DNA of 64,000 bases from Asinibacterium sp. OR53 (GCF_000515315.1 NZ_KI911562.1:1198505-1262504), one strand, 5' to 3'; numbered from the stretch's first letter, positions 34,701 to 44,191 are shown. Made by a program: numbers and translations. The notes: generated by a model from the letters alone, not told the origin.

Positions 34701-34891
34701 CTTGTCCTACCAACGCCATCAACTTTGGTAACGCCAACGATAAGCACAGCGCTATTACCAAAGTGCGTATCGACAATCCGAACCGCCAGTTCTATTCGTT
34801 GGAGCAGTTGCACGTATTGCCGAACGTAACATACCTGGCCAAAGTGCGGAACAAAGAAGAAGAGAAAGAAGAGAAGAAAGAACACGCTTAA
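31799..34891 (+). CDS. actB: Alternative Complex III subunit B, iron-sulfur protein
   Basis: The 1030-residue protein has a TAT-like signal (RRDFLKYLGFSTAAAAVAAS at about 44-63), a long molybdopterin-oxidoreductase-like domain that in ActB proteins carries no cofactor, and a C-terminal ferredoxin-like domain with cysteine groups CTGCGACVVAC, CQHCDNAPCENVC, CVGTRYCANNC, CSFC and CQQAC, enough for three 4Fe-4S and one 3Fe-4S cluster. It relays electrons between the quinol site in ActC and the haems of ActA. The Lys/Glu-rich tail is unremarkable. Confidence 0.93.
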   Translation: MEQKKHWQSFGELNQSEAYNKDVKDEFREELPFVGDESKSFLDAKAPRRDFLKYLGFSTAAAAVAASCEMPVKKAIPFANKPEDIVPGVSNYYATTYVQDGDVVSVLAKVRDGRPIKIEGNELSPITQGGTSARAQASVLDLYDTARLRFPTIDGKEVTFEAIDKAVAASLNGPVVVLTSTVVSPSTKEAINQLLAKYPGSRHVTYDAVSYSALLLANEASYGVRGIPSYRFDKAKAIVSLDADFLGTWLSPVEFAKQYATGKKINEKNPEMSKHIHFESLASLTGSNADEKYLHRPSETGAVAVALLNAVNGQGATGISDAKLKAAIEKAAKELNANKGAALVVSGSNDVNVQTVVNAINNAINANGTTIDWSVLNNTRQGIDADFVKLVEDMNAGAVNTLLVYGANPAYSWFDADKFKAGLKKVKTTISFAGKVDETAELCKFVAPDHHYLESWGDAEAKTGHFSLIQPTIYPLFKTRQWQDSLLKWSGASTDYLAYLKNYWSTKLGGTTGWDKALQDGVINPTGETAAKAASYNGASLANAVSAIGAAKKGGKVELVLYEKIAIGAGQGASNPWLQEMPDPITRATWDNYVIVSPAMARTLLDIDLNNGGQADSYEVNPPKKVVKVTVGNKSIELPTLIIPGTHPDTIGIAVGYGRSEKIGLSAANVGKNAFTLASLSNGVVNFDNNDVTITVTGEKYPVALTQTHSRYDTTQGNRTEVMKELTLAEYKAHPAEIREDRDKELQPFGGLAEYEKQGTIYPVYERPGIKWGMSVDLNSCTGCGACVVACTAENNVAVVGKPEVLRGHEMQWLRIDRYYSGDMDNPNVVFQPLMCQHCDNAPCENVCPVAATNHSSEGLNQMAYNRCVGTRYCANNCPFKVRRFNWADYTGADSFPDNQKGIVNDVVLNMSDDLTRMVLNPDVTVRSRGVIEKCSFCVQRLQEAKLKAKRESRPMVDSDIKVACQQACPTNAINFGNANDKHSAITKVRIDNPNRQFYSLEQLHVLPNVTYLAKVRNKEEEKEEKKEHA

Positions 34892-34941
34892 TCAAAAAAC
34901 TTTGCTCCAGGCTTAAGCCTGGAGATAAAAAATAAGATCAG

Positions 34942-36384
34942 ATGCATTTAAAGTATGAATCACAGCTCAGGGAACCGTTAGTGAATGGTGATAAGAACTA
35001 TCACCAGGTAACGGAAGACATTGTTCGCCCTATTGAAGCCAAACCGCCGAGGTTGTGGTATGTGGGGTTCTTCACTGCTGTTGCCTTACTGATGTTTGGG
35101 GTGTACAGTGTTTACCGGGATGTAACCTACGGTATCGGGCAGTGGAACCTGAATAAAACGATCGGTTGGGGCTGGGACATCACCAACTTCGTATGGTGGG
35201 TGGGTATCGGTCACGCCGGTACGCTGATCTCTGCGATCCTGTTGCTGTTCCGCCAGGGATGGAGAACAGGGGTGAACCGTGCGGCGGAAGCGATGACCAT
35301 CTTTGCGGTAATGTGTGCCGGACAGTTCCCTATCTTCCACATGGGTCGTGTGTGGATGGCTTTCTTCGTATTACCTTATCCTAATACACGCGGACCGCTG
35401 TGGGTGAACTTCAACTCACCACTGTTGTGGGACGTGTTTGCGATCTCTACATACTTCACTGTATCGTTGTTGTTCTGGTATTCCGGTCTGATCCCCGACT
35501 TCGGTACCATCCGCGACCGCGCTTTTACCAAACTGCGCAAACGCTTATACGGTATCGCTTCATTCGGATGGAGCGGTTCTACCAAACACTGGCAGCGTCA
35601 TGAAAGCTTATCACTGGTACTCGCCGGTTTGAGTACGCCGCTGGTACTTTCAGTACACACCATCGTATCGTTCGACTTCGCCACTTCAGTGATCCCCGGA
35701 TGGCATACCACCATCTTCCCGCCCTACTTCGTTGCAGGTGCGATCTTCTCTGGTTTTGCGATGACACAAACTTTGTTGCTGGTGGTGCGTAAAGTGTTTG
35801 GCCTGCAGGATTACATTACCATGGGGCACATTGAAGCGATGAACAAAGTAATTGTGTTGACGGGTTCCATTGTGGGTGTGGCATACTTAACAGAATTGTT
35901 CATGGGCTGGTACAGCCAGAATAAATACGAAGGATATACCTTCTGGTACAGCCGTGCTTACCTGTTCAGTCCTTATGGCTGGAGCTACTGGGGCATGATG
36001 GCTTGTAACGTATTGAGTCCGCAGATATTCTGGTTCCGCAAAATGAGAAGGAACCTGTTCGTGACCTTCTTCATGAGTATCATCGTGAACATCGGTATGT
36101 GGTTCGAACGTTTCGTGATCATTGTAACCTCACTGTACCGCGACTACCTGCCTTCCAGCTGGTCTGTATACTACAGTCCGACTATTTGGGAGGTTGGCTT
36201 CTACGCCGGAACCTTCGGATTGTTCTTCACCTGCTTCTTCTTATTCGCTAAATATTTCCCTGTGATAGCCATTGCCGAGATCAAGTACGTGTTGAAGACA
36301 ACGGGAGAAAATTATAAGGCGAAGATGACGCCTATAGAAGAACAGAGCCTGGAACATTTTGCGCACGAACAAGCGCATCACTAA
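34942..36384 (+). CDS. actC: Alternative Complex III subunit C, NrfD-like quinol-binding membrane protein
   Basis: The 480-residue protein has about ten membrane segments in the NrfD/PsrC pattern, starting with PRLWYVGFFTAVALLMFGVY and including WVGIGHAGTLISAILLLFRQ, the conserved helix that lies near the quinol site. ActC binds and oxidises menaquinol at the periplasmic side. It lies 50 bp after actB and 24 bp before actD in the same operon. Confidence 0.93.
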   Translation: MHLKYESQLREPLVNGDKNYHQVTEDIVRPIEAKPPRLWYVGFFTAVALLMFGVYSVYRDVTYGIGQWNLNKTIGWGWDITNFVWWVGIGHAGTLISAILLLFRQGWRTGVNRAAEAMTIFAVMCAGQFPIFHMGRVWMAFFVLPYPNTRGPLWVNFNSPLLWDVFAISTYFTVSLLFWYSGLIPDFGTIRDRAFTKLRKRLYGIASFGWSGSTKHWQRHESLSLVLAGLSTPLVLSVHTIVSFDFATSVIPGWHTTIFPPYFVAGAIFSGFAMTQTLLLVVRKVFGLQDYITMGHIEAMNKVIVLTGSIVGVAYLTELFMGWYSQNKYEGYTFWYSRAYLFSPYGWSYWGMMACNVLSPQIFWFRKMRRNLFVTFFMSIIVNIGMWFERFVIIVTSLYRDYLPSSWSVYYSPTIWEVGFYAGTFGLFFTCFFLFAKYFPVIAIAEIKYVLKTTGENYKAKMTPIEEQSLEHFAHEQAHH

Positions 36385-36408
36385 GCATAAGAATGTAAAC
36401 TGAAATAC

Positions 36409-36999
36409 ATGGCAAAAAAGAAATTCGTAGTAGGCTGTTTTGATGATGAAGCCGTTCTGTTTCCTGCAGTGAAAAAAGTACGCACCGCAGGTTACAAGAT
36501 ACACGATGTGTACACGCCCTTTGCTGTACATGGCCTGGACCATGCGTTGGGCATCAGGGAAACCAGTCTGCATACCGCCGGTTTTATTTATGGTATCACT
36601 GGTACCACCACGGCATTGAGCGGTATCTCCTGGATCCTGGCCAAGGACTGGCCTCTGAACTTCGGCGGTAAACCACACTTTGCTTTGCCGGCCTGGATTC
36701 CCATTACGTTCGAGTTGACGGTATTGTTCTCGGCTGTGGGCATGGTGATGACATTCTGCTATCTCTGTCAGATAGCGCCTTTTGTGAAGAAGCACCATTT
36801 CCACCCACGCGCTACAGACGATCTGTTTGTGATGGTGATCGAGTGTACCGAGAAGACCAATGTAGACGACCTGCGTTCATTCCTGCACAGCAACGGCGCT
36901 GTAGAGACCGATGTACAGGTAGCAGAAACCGGCTGGTGGCTGGGCAGGTACGATAAAGATGAAATGCCTTTTGAAACCAAGCAAGCAGTAGTTGCTTAA
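36409..36999 (+). CDS. actD: Alternative Complex III subunit D (DUF3341)
   Basis: The 196-residue protein is a DUF3341 member: VVGCFDDEAVLFPAVKKVRT at the N-terminus, two membrane segments (about 55-75 and 96-117) and a C-terminal ferredoxin-like part ending ETGWWLGRYD. ActD is a structural subunit of the complex without redox centres. Gene order and spacing (24 and 18 bp to neighbours) match other Bacteroidota act operons. Confidence 0.92.
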   Translation: MAKKKFVVGCFDDEAVLFPAVKKVRTAGYKIHDVYTPFAVHGLDHALGIRETSLHTAGFIYGITGTTTALSGISWILAKDWPLNFGGKPHFALPAWIPITFELTVLFSAVGMVMTFCYLCQIAPFVKKHHFHPRATDDLFVMVIECTEKTNVDDLRSFLHSNGAVETDVQVAETGWWLGRYDKDEMPFETKQAVVA

Positions 37000-37017
37000 T
37001 TACAATATAGAACGACG

Positions 37018-37647
37018 ATGAATAAATTATCTATCATAGCTGTTTTGTCTGCCGCCACGGTGATTGTAAGCTGTAGCGATGTAAAACGCACACCGGGACA
37101 TATTTATATGCCCGATATGGCTTATAGCCGCGCGTATGAAACCTATGCAGACCACAGTAACCTGGCAGAAAAGGGTATCAACTTCGACAACAGGCCAGTA
37201 GCAGGAACCATTGCACGTGAAGAGGAAATGCCTTTCCCTTATGCCAAAGACCAGGGTACCGATACTACCAACTATGTTGCATCTAAGCAGGTGAAGAGTC
37301 CTTTCGATTCGTTATCAACTACCGATGCAAAAGAGGCGGAGCGTTTGTACCAGATCAACTGCGGTATCTGCCATGGCACCAAACTGGATGGTAACGGACC
37401 GTTGTATAAAGGAGGTGAAGGACCTTATCCGGCTGCACCCAAGAATTTCATCGGAGACCCGGTGGTTTCAGTGATGCCGGAAGGACAGATGTTCTATTCA
37501 GTTTCTTACGGAAAGAACATGATGGGCTCTTATGCTTCACAACTGACTCGCAAACAGCGCTGGATGGTAATCAAATACATTAAGAACAAACAACTGGCGG
37601 CTAAAGCTGCAGCTGCTCCGGCAGCCGATGCAACCGCGAAAAAATAA
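37018..37647 (+). CDS. actE: Alternative Complex III subunit E, monohaem cytochrome c lipoprotein
   Basis: The 209-residue protein has a lipobox with C19 (VIVSC) and one c-type haem motif C115-G-I-C118-H119 in INCGICHGTKLDGNG; distal Met ligands are likely in MPEGQMF or NMMGSY. ActE receives electrons from ActA and passes them on to the oxidase. The Ala-rich tail (KAAAAPAADATAKK) is flexible. It is followed by actF after 31 bp. Confidence 0.92.
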   Translation: MNKLSIIAVLSAATVIVSCSDVKRTPGHIYMPDMAYSRAYETYADHSNLAEKGINFDNRPVAGTIAREEEMPFPYAKDQGTDTTNYVASKQVKSPFDSLSTTDAKEAERLYQINCGICHGTKLDGNGPLYKGGEGPYPAAPKNFIGDPVVSVMPEGQMFYSVSYGKNMMGSYASQLTRKQRWMVIKYIKNKQLAAKAAAAPAADATAKK

Positions 37648-37678
37648 CTAATCAGAGGATCAAAATAAAAGATTAACG

Positions 37679-38908
37679 ATGGCATCATCTATCAGAACGC
37701 AATTTGAGATTCCCGGAAAAATGAAAACCTGGTCACTGTCGCTCATCGGCATTGGGTTGGTTGCATTGGTGATCGGACTGGCTACCAAAGGTTTGAGCAG
37801 CGATGAACACGAGCAGGCGCATTTCTGGGGTACATTGATGTACAACACCATCTTCTGGACCATGATCTGCAATGCGAGCATGTTCTTTATCTGTGCTACC
37901 ACATTGGCCATGGGCGGATGGGAGCAAACCTTCCGTCGCGTATGTGAGGCGATCTCTGCGATGGTGCCTATTTTCGGATCCATCACTTTCGTGGTATTGC
38001 TCTATGTTGTGTTGGGTAACAAACACCATATCTATCACTGGCTCGACAGCGATGCCGTTGCCAATGATCCTTTATTGAAAGGAAAATCAGGTTTCCTGAA
38101 TCCTAAGTTTTTCATCATCTGGACCACCCTCACCCTGGGCTTCTGGAGCCTGCTGGGCTGGAGGATGCGCCAGTTGGGTAATGAGGCGGATGAACCCATG
38201 AATGCAGAACAGGGTGCCAGCTTCATCTGGAGAGGTACCATCCGTGCTGCGTTGTTCATCGTTTGGTTCGCCCTCACTGTAGGTTCTACCGTTCCCTGGT
38301 TGTGGATGATGAGTCTTGATGCACACTGGTATTCTACCATGTACAGCTGGTATACTTTCGCCAGTTCATTTGTATCGGGCCTGTCATTGATTGCACTGTG
38401 GGTGATCTACCTTAAAAACAAAGGTTACCTGGAGCTTACCAACCAGGAGCACCTGCAGGATATTGGTAAATTCATGTTTGCATTCTCTATCTTCTGGACC
38501 TACCTCTGGTTTGCACAGTATATGTTGATATGGTATGCAAACATCCCTGAAGAGACTGTTTACTTCAAACACCGTGTGCAGGGCGCTTACAAAGGTATTT
38601 TCTTCCTGAACCTGATCATCAATTTCGTGTGTCCGATATTGATACTGATGAAGCGTTCTGCAAAAAGAAATTATACGTTGATGACTTTCATGGCGGTATT
38701 GATCCTGTTCGGACACTGGATCGATTTTTACCAGATGGTAATGGGCAGTGTGTCTAAGGATCATGTAACCCTGGGTTGGCTGGATTTTGGTATCCTGAGT
38801 TTGTTTGTGGGCATGATGATATATTTTGTAGGGAAGTCACTGGCCAGCAAGCCGCTGGTGCAGAAACACCATCCCTTCATCAAAGAGAGTGTTATTCACG
38901 TGGTATAA
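37679..38908 (+). CDS. actF: Alternative Complex III subunit F, membrane protein
   Basis: The 409-residue protein has about ten hydrophobic segments and lies at the actF position. Its middle contains the conserved FWTYLWFAQYMLIWYANIPE. ActF is structurally related to ActC but not thought to be the main quinol site; a proton-path role is proposed. It closes the act part of the operon and is followed after 48 bp by coxB, so complex III and the oxidase are co-transcribed and probably form a supercomplex. Confidence 0.9.
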   Translation: MASSIRTQFEIPGKMKTWSLSLIGIGLVALVIGLATKGLSSDEHEQAHFWGTLMYNTIFWTMICNASMFFICATTLAMGGWEQTFRRVCEAISAMVPIFGSITFVVLLYVVLGNKHHIYHWLDSDAVANDPLLKGKSGFLNPKFFIIWTTLTLGFWSLLGWRMRQLGNEADEPMNAEQGASFIWRGTIRAALFIVWFALTVGSTVPWLWMMSLDAHWYSTMYSWYTFASSFVSGLSLIALWVIYLKNKGYLELTNQEHLQDIGKFMFAFSIFWTYLWFAQYMLIWYANIPEETVYFKHRVQGAYKGIFFLNLIINFVCPILILMKRSAKRNYTLMTFMAVLILFGHWIDFYQMVMGSVSKDHVTLGWLDFGILSLFVGMMIYFVGKSLASKPLVQKHHPFIKESVIHVV

Positions 38909-38956
38909 ACCGTATAGAAGCTTATTTGTTAGAATTAAGAAAATATTGATAGCGTT

Positions 38957-40033
38957 ATGACAATGTTTTTAACCATAGCTGTGATCGTGCTGATTTTTGT
39001 TGTGATCTTCCAGATTGCCAAAGCCAGCGAATATGTAGCAGTATTGAAAGGTGCGGAAACCAGCCGCAAGCAGAACAACAAGATCAATGGCTTTCTCATG
39101 CTCGTCTTCCTGGTGCTGGGCCTCATAGGTGTGTGGTTCTGCAACAAGGAATTGTATGGTAAAACCTTACTGCCGCATGGCTCTGCCAGCGTTGAAGGGG
39201 AGCGTGTAGACTCTATGTTATGGGTTACATTGGCTTTAACCGGATTGGTATTCATCATTACCCAGGTACTACTTTTCGGGTTTGCATATAAATACCAGGA
39301 AAAAGAAAACCGTAAAGCGCATTTCTTCCCGCATAGCAATACCCTGGAGTTGATCTGGACCATCATCCCGGCCGTAACACTCACCATATTGGTGGTGATT
39401 GGCCTTCGTAACTGGTTCTTATTCACCGGAGAACCTCCTAAAAATGCCATGGTAGTGGAAGTAACCGGCCGCCAGTTCAACTGGATGTACCGTTATCCCG
39501 GAAAAGACGGCACTTTTGGTAAAAAATATTTCAGGAACATCGACGATGCGAACAATAACCCCCTTGGGTTGTTATGGGATGATGCAATGGGTCACGACGA
39601 TGTGGTTGCGCAGACTATGTATCTCGTAAAAGGAAGACCGGTTAAATTGATCATAGGTTCAAGGGATGTAGTACACGATGTAGGTCTGCCCCAGTTCAGG
39701 ATGAAAATGGATGCGGTACCCGGTACACCTACTACACTTTGGTTTACCCCCAAGTACACCACCAAAGAAATGCGTGAAATTACCGGCAACCCCAATTTCG
39801 TTTACGAGCTCAGTTGCGACCAGATGTGCGGTAATGGACATTACTCCATGAAAGGCTCCATAGAAGTGGTAGACCAGGAAGAGTTCGATGTGTGGATGGC
39901 TAAACAAAAATCAGCTTACCTGACCGCTTTCCCTGACAAAGACCCGGCCAATGCCAAACCGGCCGCAGACAGCACCAAAACAGCTGCTGCAAAAACAGAG
40001 GCAACTGCTGTGAAGAGCACAGCAAAGATGTAA
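38957..40033 (+). CDS. coxB: Cytochrome c oxidase subunit II
   Basis: The 358-residue protein has an N-terminal hydrophobic segment, two further membrane helices (about 40-60 and 90-112) and a periplasmic cupredoxin domain with the CuA site: H in RDVVHDVGLPQF and the C-x3-C-x3-H pattern in SCDQMCGNGHYSM. It accepts electrons from the cytochrome and passes them to subunit I. The Ala/Lys-rich C-terminal tail (about 325-358) has no haem motif. Start chosen at the first ATG after the 48-bp gap. Confidence 0.94.
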   Translation: MTMFLTIAVIVLIFVVIFQIAKASEYVAVLKGAETSRKQNNKINGFLMLVFLVLGLIGVWFCNKELYGKTLLPHGSASVEGERVDSMLWVTLALTGLVFIITQVLLFGFAYKYQEKENRKAHFFPHSNTLELIWTIIPAVTLTILVVIGLRNWFLFTGEPPKNAMVVEVTGRQFNWMYRYPGKDGTFGKKYFRNIDDANNNPLGLLWDDAMGHDDVVAQTMYLVKGRPVKLIIGSRDVVHDVGLPQFRMKMDAVPGTPTTLWFTPKYTTKEMREITGNPNFVYELSCDQMCGNGHYSMKGSIEVVDQEEFDVWMAKQKSAYLTAFPDKDPANAKPAADSTKTAAAKTEATAVKSTAKM

Positions 40034-40064
40034 AAACAGAAGTTAGAACTTAAAGAATATTTGT

Positions 40065-41879
40065 ATGAGTAACGAAGCAGTAGTGCATGCACATCCGGGA
40101 CTGGCGCATGAGGTTCATGGCGATCATCACGAGCATCATCATCATGAGACTTTCATCACCAAATATGTGTTCAGCCAGGATCATAAAATGATCGCGAAGC
40201 AGTTCCTGATCACCGGTATGGTTTGGGCTGTATTGGGTGGTTTGATGAGTGTGTTATTCCGTTTGCAACTGGGTTATCCCGATGCCACTTTCCCCTGGCT
40301 GGAAGATATCCTGGGTAAATGGGCCAAAGGCGGACGTATTTCTGACTCTGCATACTATGCACTGGTTACCACGCACGGTACCGTACTGGTGTTCTTTGTA
40401 TTGACAGCAGGCTTGAGCGGAACCTTTGCCAACTTCCTCATTCCCCTGCAAGTAGGAGCTAGAGACATGGCTTCTCCTTTCATGAACATGCTCAGCTACT
40501 GGTTCTTCTTCATCGCCAGTGTGGTGATGTTGTCTTCCTTGTTTGTTGAAACAGGTCCTTTCAGCGGTGGCTGGACAGCTTATCCTCCGTTGAGCGCACT
40601 GGGGTCGGCTTCTCCCGGTTCTAAAACGGGTATGGATCTATGGTTGATAGCCATGGCACTCTTCGTGGTATCGTCGCTGCTTGGTGGTTTGAACTATATC
40701 GCTACCATCCTGAACATGCGTACCAAAGGCATGAGCATGACCCGTTTGCCGTTGACCATCTGGGCCCTGTTCTTCACTGCCGTACTGGGTGTGTTGTCAT
40801 TCCCTGTATTGTTATCAGGTTTCATCCTGCTGATATTCGACCGTAACTTCGGAACGAGCTTCTATTTGTCAGATATCTTCGTCAGTGGTGTGGGTGCATT
40901 GCCTAATGAAGGCGGTAGCGCCATCCTGTACCAGCACTTGTTCTGGTTCCTGGGACACCCCGAAGTATATATCATCCTGCTGCCCGCGATGGGTATGGCA
41001 TCAGAGATCATTGCCATCAATTCACGCAAACCCATCTTCGGTTATATGGCCATGGTGGGATCGCTGTTCGCCATTGCTATCCTGGCCTTCCTGGTATGGG
41101 CGCACCACATGTTCGTAACGGGATTGAACCCTTTCCTCGGATCGGTATTCGTATTGCTTACCTTGTTGATCGCGGTTCCTTCGGCCATCAAAGTATTTAA
41201 CTGGCTCACTACACTGTGGCGCGGTAATATCCGCTTCACACCCGGTATGATGTTCGCTATCGGCTTTGTAAGCCTGTTCATCTCCGGTGGATTAACCGGT
41301 ATCTGGCTGGGTAACTCAGCACTGGATATCCACCTGCACGATACGTATTTTGTGATCGCTCACTTCCATATTGTAATGGGTGTGGCTTCCATGTTCGGTA
41401 TGTTTGCCGGTGTATACCATTGGTACCCCAAAATGTACGGACGTTACCTGAACAATACACTGGGTTATATCCACTTCTGGGTAACCATCGCCGGTGCTTA
41501 CATGATTTTCTGGCCCATGCACTACCAGGGTCTGGCCGGTATGCCACGTCGTTACTACGACTACAGCAACTGGGAAAGCTTTAAACAATTCGTGGAACTG
41601 AACAGGTTCATCAGCACCGTGGCGATGATCGTATTCGCTGTGCAACTCCTGTTCCTGTTCAACTTCTTCTATTCTATTTTCAAAGGCAGAAAAGTGACTA
41701 CACAGAACCCTTGGGGTGCTACCACACTCGAGTGGACAGCTCCTATCCGTCCTGGTCATGGTAACTGGACCGGCGAAATACCTGAAGTACACCGTTGGGC
41801 TTATGACTATGGTAAGGATGGAAAAGATTTCATTCCGCAAACCACCCCGATAGGATCTGACGAAAGCGAACACCACTGA
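40065..41879 (+). CDS. coxA: Cytochrome c oxidase subunit I
   Basis: The 604-residue protein is a haem-copper oxidase subunit I with about twelve helices. LFWFLGHPEVYIILLP contains the CuB His and the cross-linked Tyr; WAHHMFVTG carries the other two CuB histidines; HDTYFVIAHFHIVMG carries both haem His ligands. The N-terminus is unusually His-rich (HAHPGLAHEVHGDHHEHHHH at 8-27), possibly copper-binding. It lies 31 bp after coxB and 4 bp before ctaB. Confidence 0.96.
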   Translation: MSNEAVVHAHPGLAHEVHGDHHEHHHHETFITKYVFSQDHKMIAKQFLITGMVWAVLGGLMSVLFRLQLGYPDATFPWLEDILGKWAKGGRISDSAYYALVTTHGTVLVFFVLTAGLSGTFANFLIPLQVGARDMASPFMNMLSYWFFFIASVVMLSSLFVETGPFSGGWTAYPPLSALGSASPGSKTGMDLWLIAMALFVVSSLLGGLNYIATILNMRTKGMSMTRLPLTIWALFFTAVLGVLSFPVLLSGFILLIFDRNFGTSFYLSDIFVSGVGALPNEGGSAILYQHLFWFLGHPEVYIILLPAMGMASEIIAINSRKPIFGYMAMVGSLFAIAILAFLVWAHHMFVTGLNPFLGSVFVLLTLLIAVPSAIKVFNWLTTLWRGNIRFTPGMMFAIGFVSLFISGGLTGIWLGNSALDIHLHDTYFVIAHFHIVMGVASMFGMFAGVYHWYPKMYGRYLNNTLGYIHFWVTIAGAYMIFWPMHYQGLAGMPRRYYDYSNWESFKQFVELNRFISTVAMIVFAVQLLFLFNFFYSIFKGRKVTTQNPWGATTLEWTAPIRPGHGNWTGEIPEVHRWAYDYGKDGKDFIPQTTPIGSDESEHH

Positions 41880-41883
41880 TGAT

Positions 41884-42783
41884 ATGGTTGCAACAGACGC
41901 ATCAACACCTGCTCCTTTCTCCCTGTCTGCCAGGTTGAAAGATTACATGCAGCTGACCAAGTTCACACTGAGCTTGACAGTCGTGTTCTCCTGCGTTGTT
42001 TGCTACCTGCTGGCACCCAAAGTGGTGGAATACAACTGGTGGATGATATTGCTGCTTTTCATAGCCGGCATGCTCATCACCGGCAGTGCCAATGCCATTA
42101 ACCAGGCCGTTGAAAAAGATACCGATGCAGTAATGAAGAGAACTGCCAAACGCCCTGTGGCCAGCGGCCGCATGTCGCAGCAGGAAGCCTATATTTTTGC
42201 GCTCATCGCAGGAGCACTGGGTGTGTTGATGATGTGGTATTTTTTCAACTTCTCTTCTGCCCTGTTATCTGCCTCCAGTTTATTCCTCTATGCATATATC
42301 TATACGCCGCTGAAAAAGATCAACTCCATTGCCGTGCTGATAGGAGCTTTTCCGGGCGCACTGCCCTGCCTGATCGGCTGGGTGGCGGGCAACGATGATT
42401 TCAGTGCAGGAGGATGGGCCTTGTTTGGCATACAGTTCCTCTGGCAATTCCCGCATTTCTGGGCCATTGCCTGGGTAGCGCATACCGATTACAGCAAGGC
42501 GGGGTTCAAACTGCTGCCTTCCGATAAAGGCCCAACGAGGTTCACCGCCATGCAAACAGTGATGTATGCCGTGCTGATGATACCCGTAGGCATATTACCT
42601 TATTATTTTGGCATAGCAGGAAAGACCAGTATGTGGATTGTACTTGTATGTAACCTGTTCATGGTGGTACAATGCCTGCGACTGTATAAGGGAATGGACG
42701 TGAAATCTGCCAGGCGCGTGATGTTCAGCAGTTATATCTACCTGCCGGTGGTACTGCTGGCGTTACTGGCGAATAAATTGTAA
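41884..42783 (+). CDS. ctaB: Protohaem IX farnesyltransferase (haem O synthase)
   Basis: The 299-residue membrane protein has the UbiA-family signature NAINQAVEKDTDAVMKRTAK with the Asp pair that binds farnesyl diphosphate-magnesium, plus a second acidic region after HTDYSKAGFKLLPS. It makes haem O, the precursor of haem A in the oxidase encoded around it. A haem A synthase gene is not in the window, so either haem O is used or ctaA lies elsewhere. It starts 4 bp after coxA. Confidence 0.94.
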   Translation: MVATDASTPAPFSLSARLKDYMQLTKFTLSLTVVFSCVVCYLLAPKVVEYNWWMILLLFIAGMLITGSANAINQAVEKDTDAVMKRTAKRPVASGRMSQQEAYIFALIAGALGVLMMWYFFNFSSALLSASSLFLYAYIYTPLKKINSIAVLIGAFPGALPCLIGWVAGNDDFSAGGWALFGIQFLWQFPHFWAIAWVAHTDYSKAGFKLLPSDKGPTRFTAMQTVMYAVLMIPVGILPYYFGIAGKTSMWIVLVCNLFMVVQCLRLYKGMDVKSARRVMFSSYIYLPVVLLALLANKL

Positions 42784-42803
42784 AGAGCGATAAAATAAAT
42801 GTG

Positions 42804-43388
42804 ATGATGATGACAGCGATACAACAACCCAATAGGCCGCAAAGGTTGCACCCGCACAAGTTTACTTTGTGGGTGGCCATTGGTAGTATTGTGATGATGT
42901 TTGCAGGGCTCACGAGTGCTTATATCGTGAAAAAGAACCAGAGCAACTGGCTCGAATTCCAGTTACCGGTTATATTCCGTTATTCCACTGCCGTGATCCT
43001 GTTAAGCAGCCTTTCTATGCACCTGGCGCTCAAAGCCTTCAAAGCAAGGGAAATGGGGCGTTACCGTATGCTCATCAGCACCACGGCCCTGCTGGGACTC
43101 CTGTTCATCACCTTGCAGTACCTGGGCTTCCGCAACCTGGAAGCACAGCATATTGCGCTGGTAGGGGAAAAAAGCAATTCATCTGCTTCTTTTCTCTTTG
43201 TGATCACCAGTTTGCACATGGTGCACGTACTGGGTGGAGTAATAGCCCTGCTGGTGATCTTTGCAAGGGCTTTCAGCACACGCATCAAGCAATACAACAG
43301 TATGCCGCTGGAAATAGCCGGCACTTACTGGCACTTTGTGGATGCGCTTTGGATATACTTGTTTGTTTTTTATAACTGGATCGGGTAG
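42804..43388 (+). CDS. Haem-copper oxidase subunit III (first of two)
   Basis: The protein of about 194 residues has five membrane segments in the subunit III pattern, including FLFVITSLHMVHVLGGVIAL and GTYWHFVDALWIYLFVF. Several starts (GTG 42801, ATG 42804, 42807, 42810) are possible. A second, longer subunit III gene follows after 77 bp. Paired subunit III genes are seen in Bacteroidota oxidase operons; the shorter often represents one half of the interface. No catalytic centre lies in this subunit. Confidence 0.88.
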   Translation: MMMTAIQQPNRPQRLHPHKFTLWVAIGSIVMMFAGLTSAYIVKKNQSNWLEFQLPVIFRYSTAVILLSSLSMHLALKAFKAREMGRYRMLISTTALLGLLFITLQYLGFRNLEAQHIALVGEKSNSSASFLFVITSLHMVHVLGGVIALLVIFARAFSTRIKQYNSMPLEIAGTYWHFVDALWIYLFVFYNWIG

Positions 43389-43465
43389 ATCCCAAAAAAG
43401 TTGCGGTTTCTGCAGCTTTTTTAAACCGTACCCAATATTTTTGTAACGAAATTTTCAGTGTAATC

Positions 43466-44146
43466 ATGTCAAGTACAACAACTGCAACAGCATCCAAAAT
43501 GTGGGGCGGAGGGAAGAGTCCCTTCAACGTAGAGTATGGAAAATTGATGATGTGGTATTTTTTAATGAGCGATGCCTTCACATTTGGTGCATTCCTGATC
43601 TCTTATGGTACCATCCGTTTTTCTACCAACGGCTGGCCTGACCCCAACGAAGTGTTCAGAAGCTACCCCTTCGCTCCCGAAGGAGTGCATGCGCCGCTGG
43701 TGTTTGTGAGTATCATGACATTCATTTTGATCATCAGTTCGGTTACCATGGTACTGGCTGTGAAAGCCGGGCATGAAATGGATAAGAAAGGAGTGGTGAG
43801 AAACCTGATCCTGACCATCCTGGGCGGACTGGCCTTCCTGAGCTGCCAGGCATGGGAGTGGAACCACCTGTTTCATGAAGGTGCCTGGTGGGGACGCAAT
43901 CCTTTCATCAACCATGATGGTACCGCTTCTTCTACCAACTTTACCAATTTCTTCTTTACCATTACCGGGTTCCATGGATTCCACGTGTTTTCAGGTGTGA
44001 TCATCAACATTGTGATGCTGACCATGACCCTGATGGATAAATTTGAAAAGCGCGGGCATTACCTGATGATTGAAAAAGCCGGGTTGTACTGGCACTTTGT
44101 AGACCTGGTATGGGTATTCGTATTCACTTGCTTTTACCTGATCTAA
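43466..44146 (+). CDS. coxC: Cytochrome c oxidase subunit III (second of two)
   Basis: The 226-residue protein has five to six membrane segments, with KLMMWYFLMSDAFTFGAFLI near the N-terminus and ITGFHGFHVFSGVIINIVML and GLYWHFVDLVWVFVFTCFYL at the end, the WHFVDLVWxFxF signature of subunit III. It stabilises subunit I and its proton uptake. It precedes the subunit IV gene by 45 bp. Confidence 0.92.
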   Translation: MSSTTTATASKMWGGGKSPFNVEYGKLMMWYFLMSDAFTFGAFLISYGTIRFSTNGWPDPNEVFRSYPFAPEGVHAPLVFVSIMTFILIISSVTMVLAVKAGHEMDKKGVVRNLILTILGGLAFLSCQAWEWNHLFHEGAWWGRNPFINHDGTASSTNFTNFFFTITGFHGFHVFSGVIINIVMLTMTLMDKFEKRGHYLMIEKAGLYWHFVDLVWVFVFTCFYLI

Positions 44147-44191
44147 CAACAAACAACTAAAAACATTCTTCACACCGATTAAGATATTATT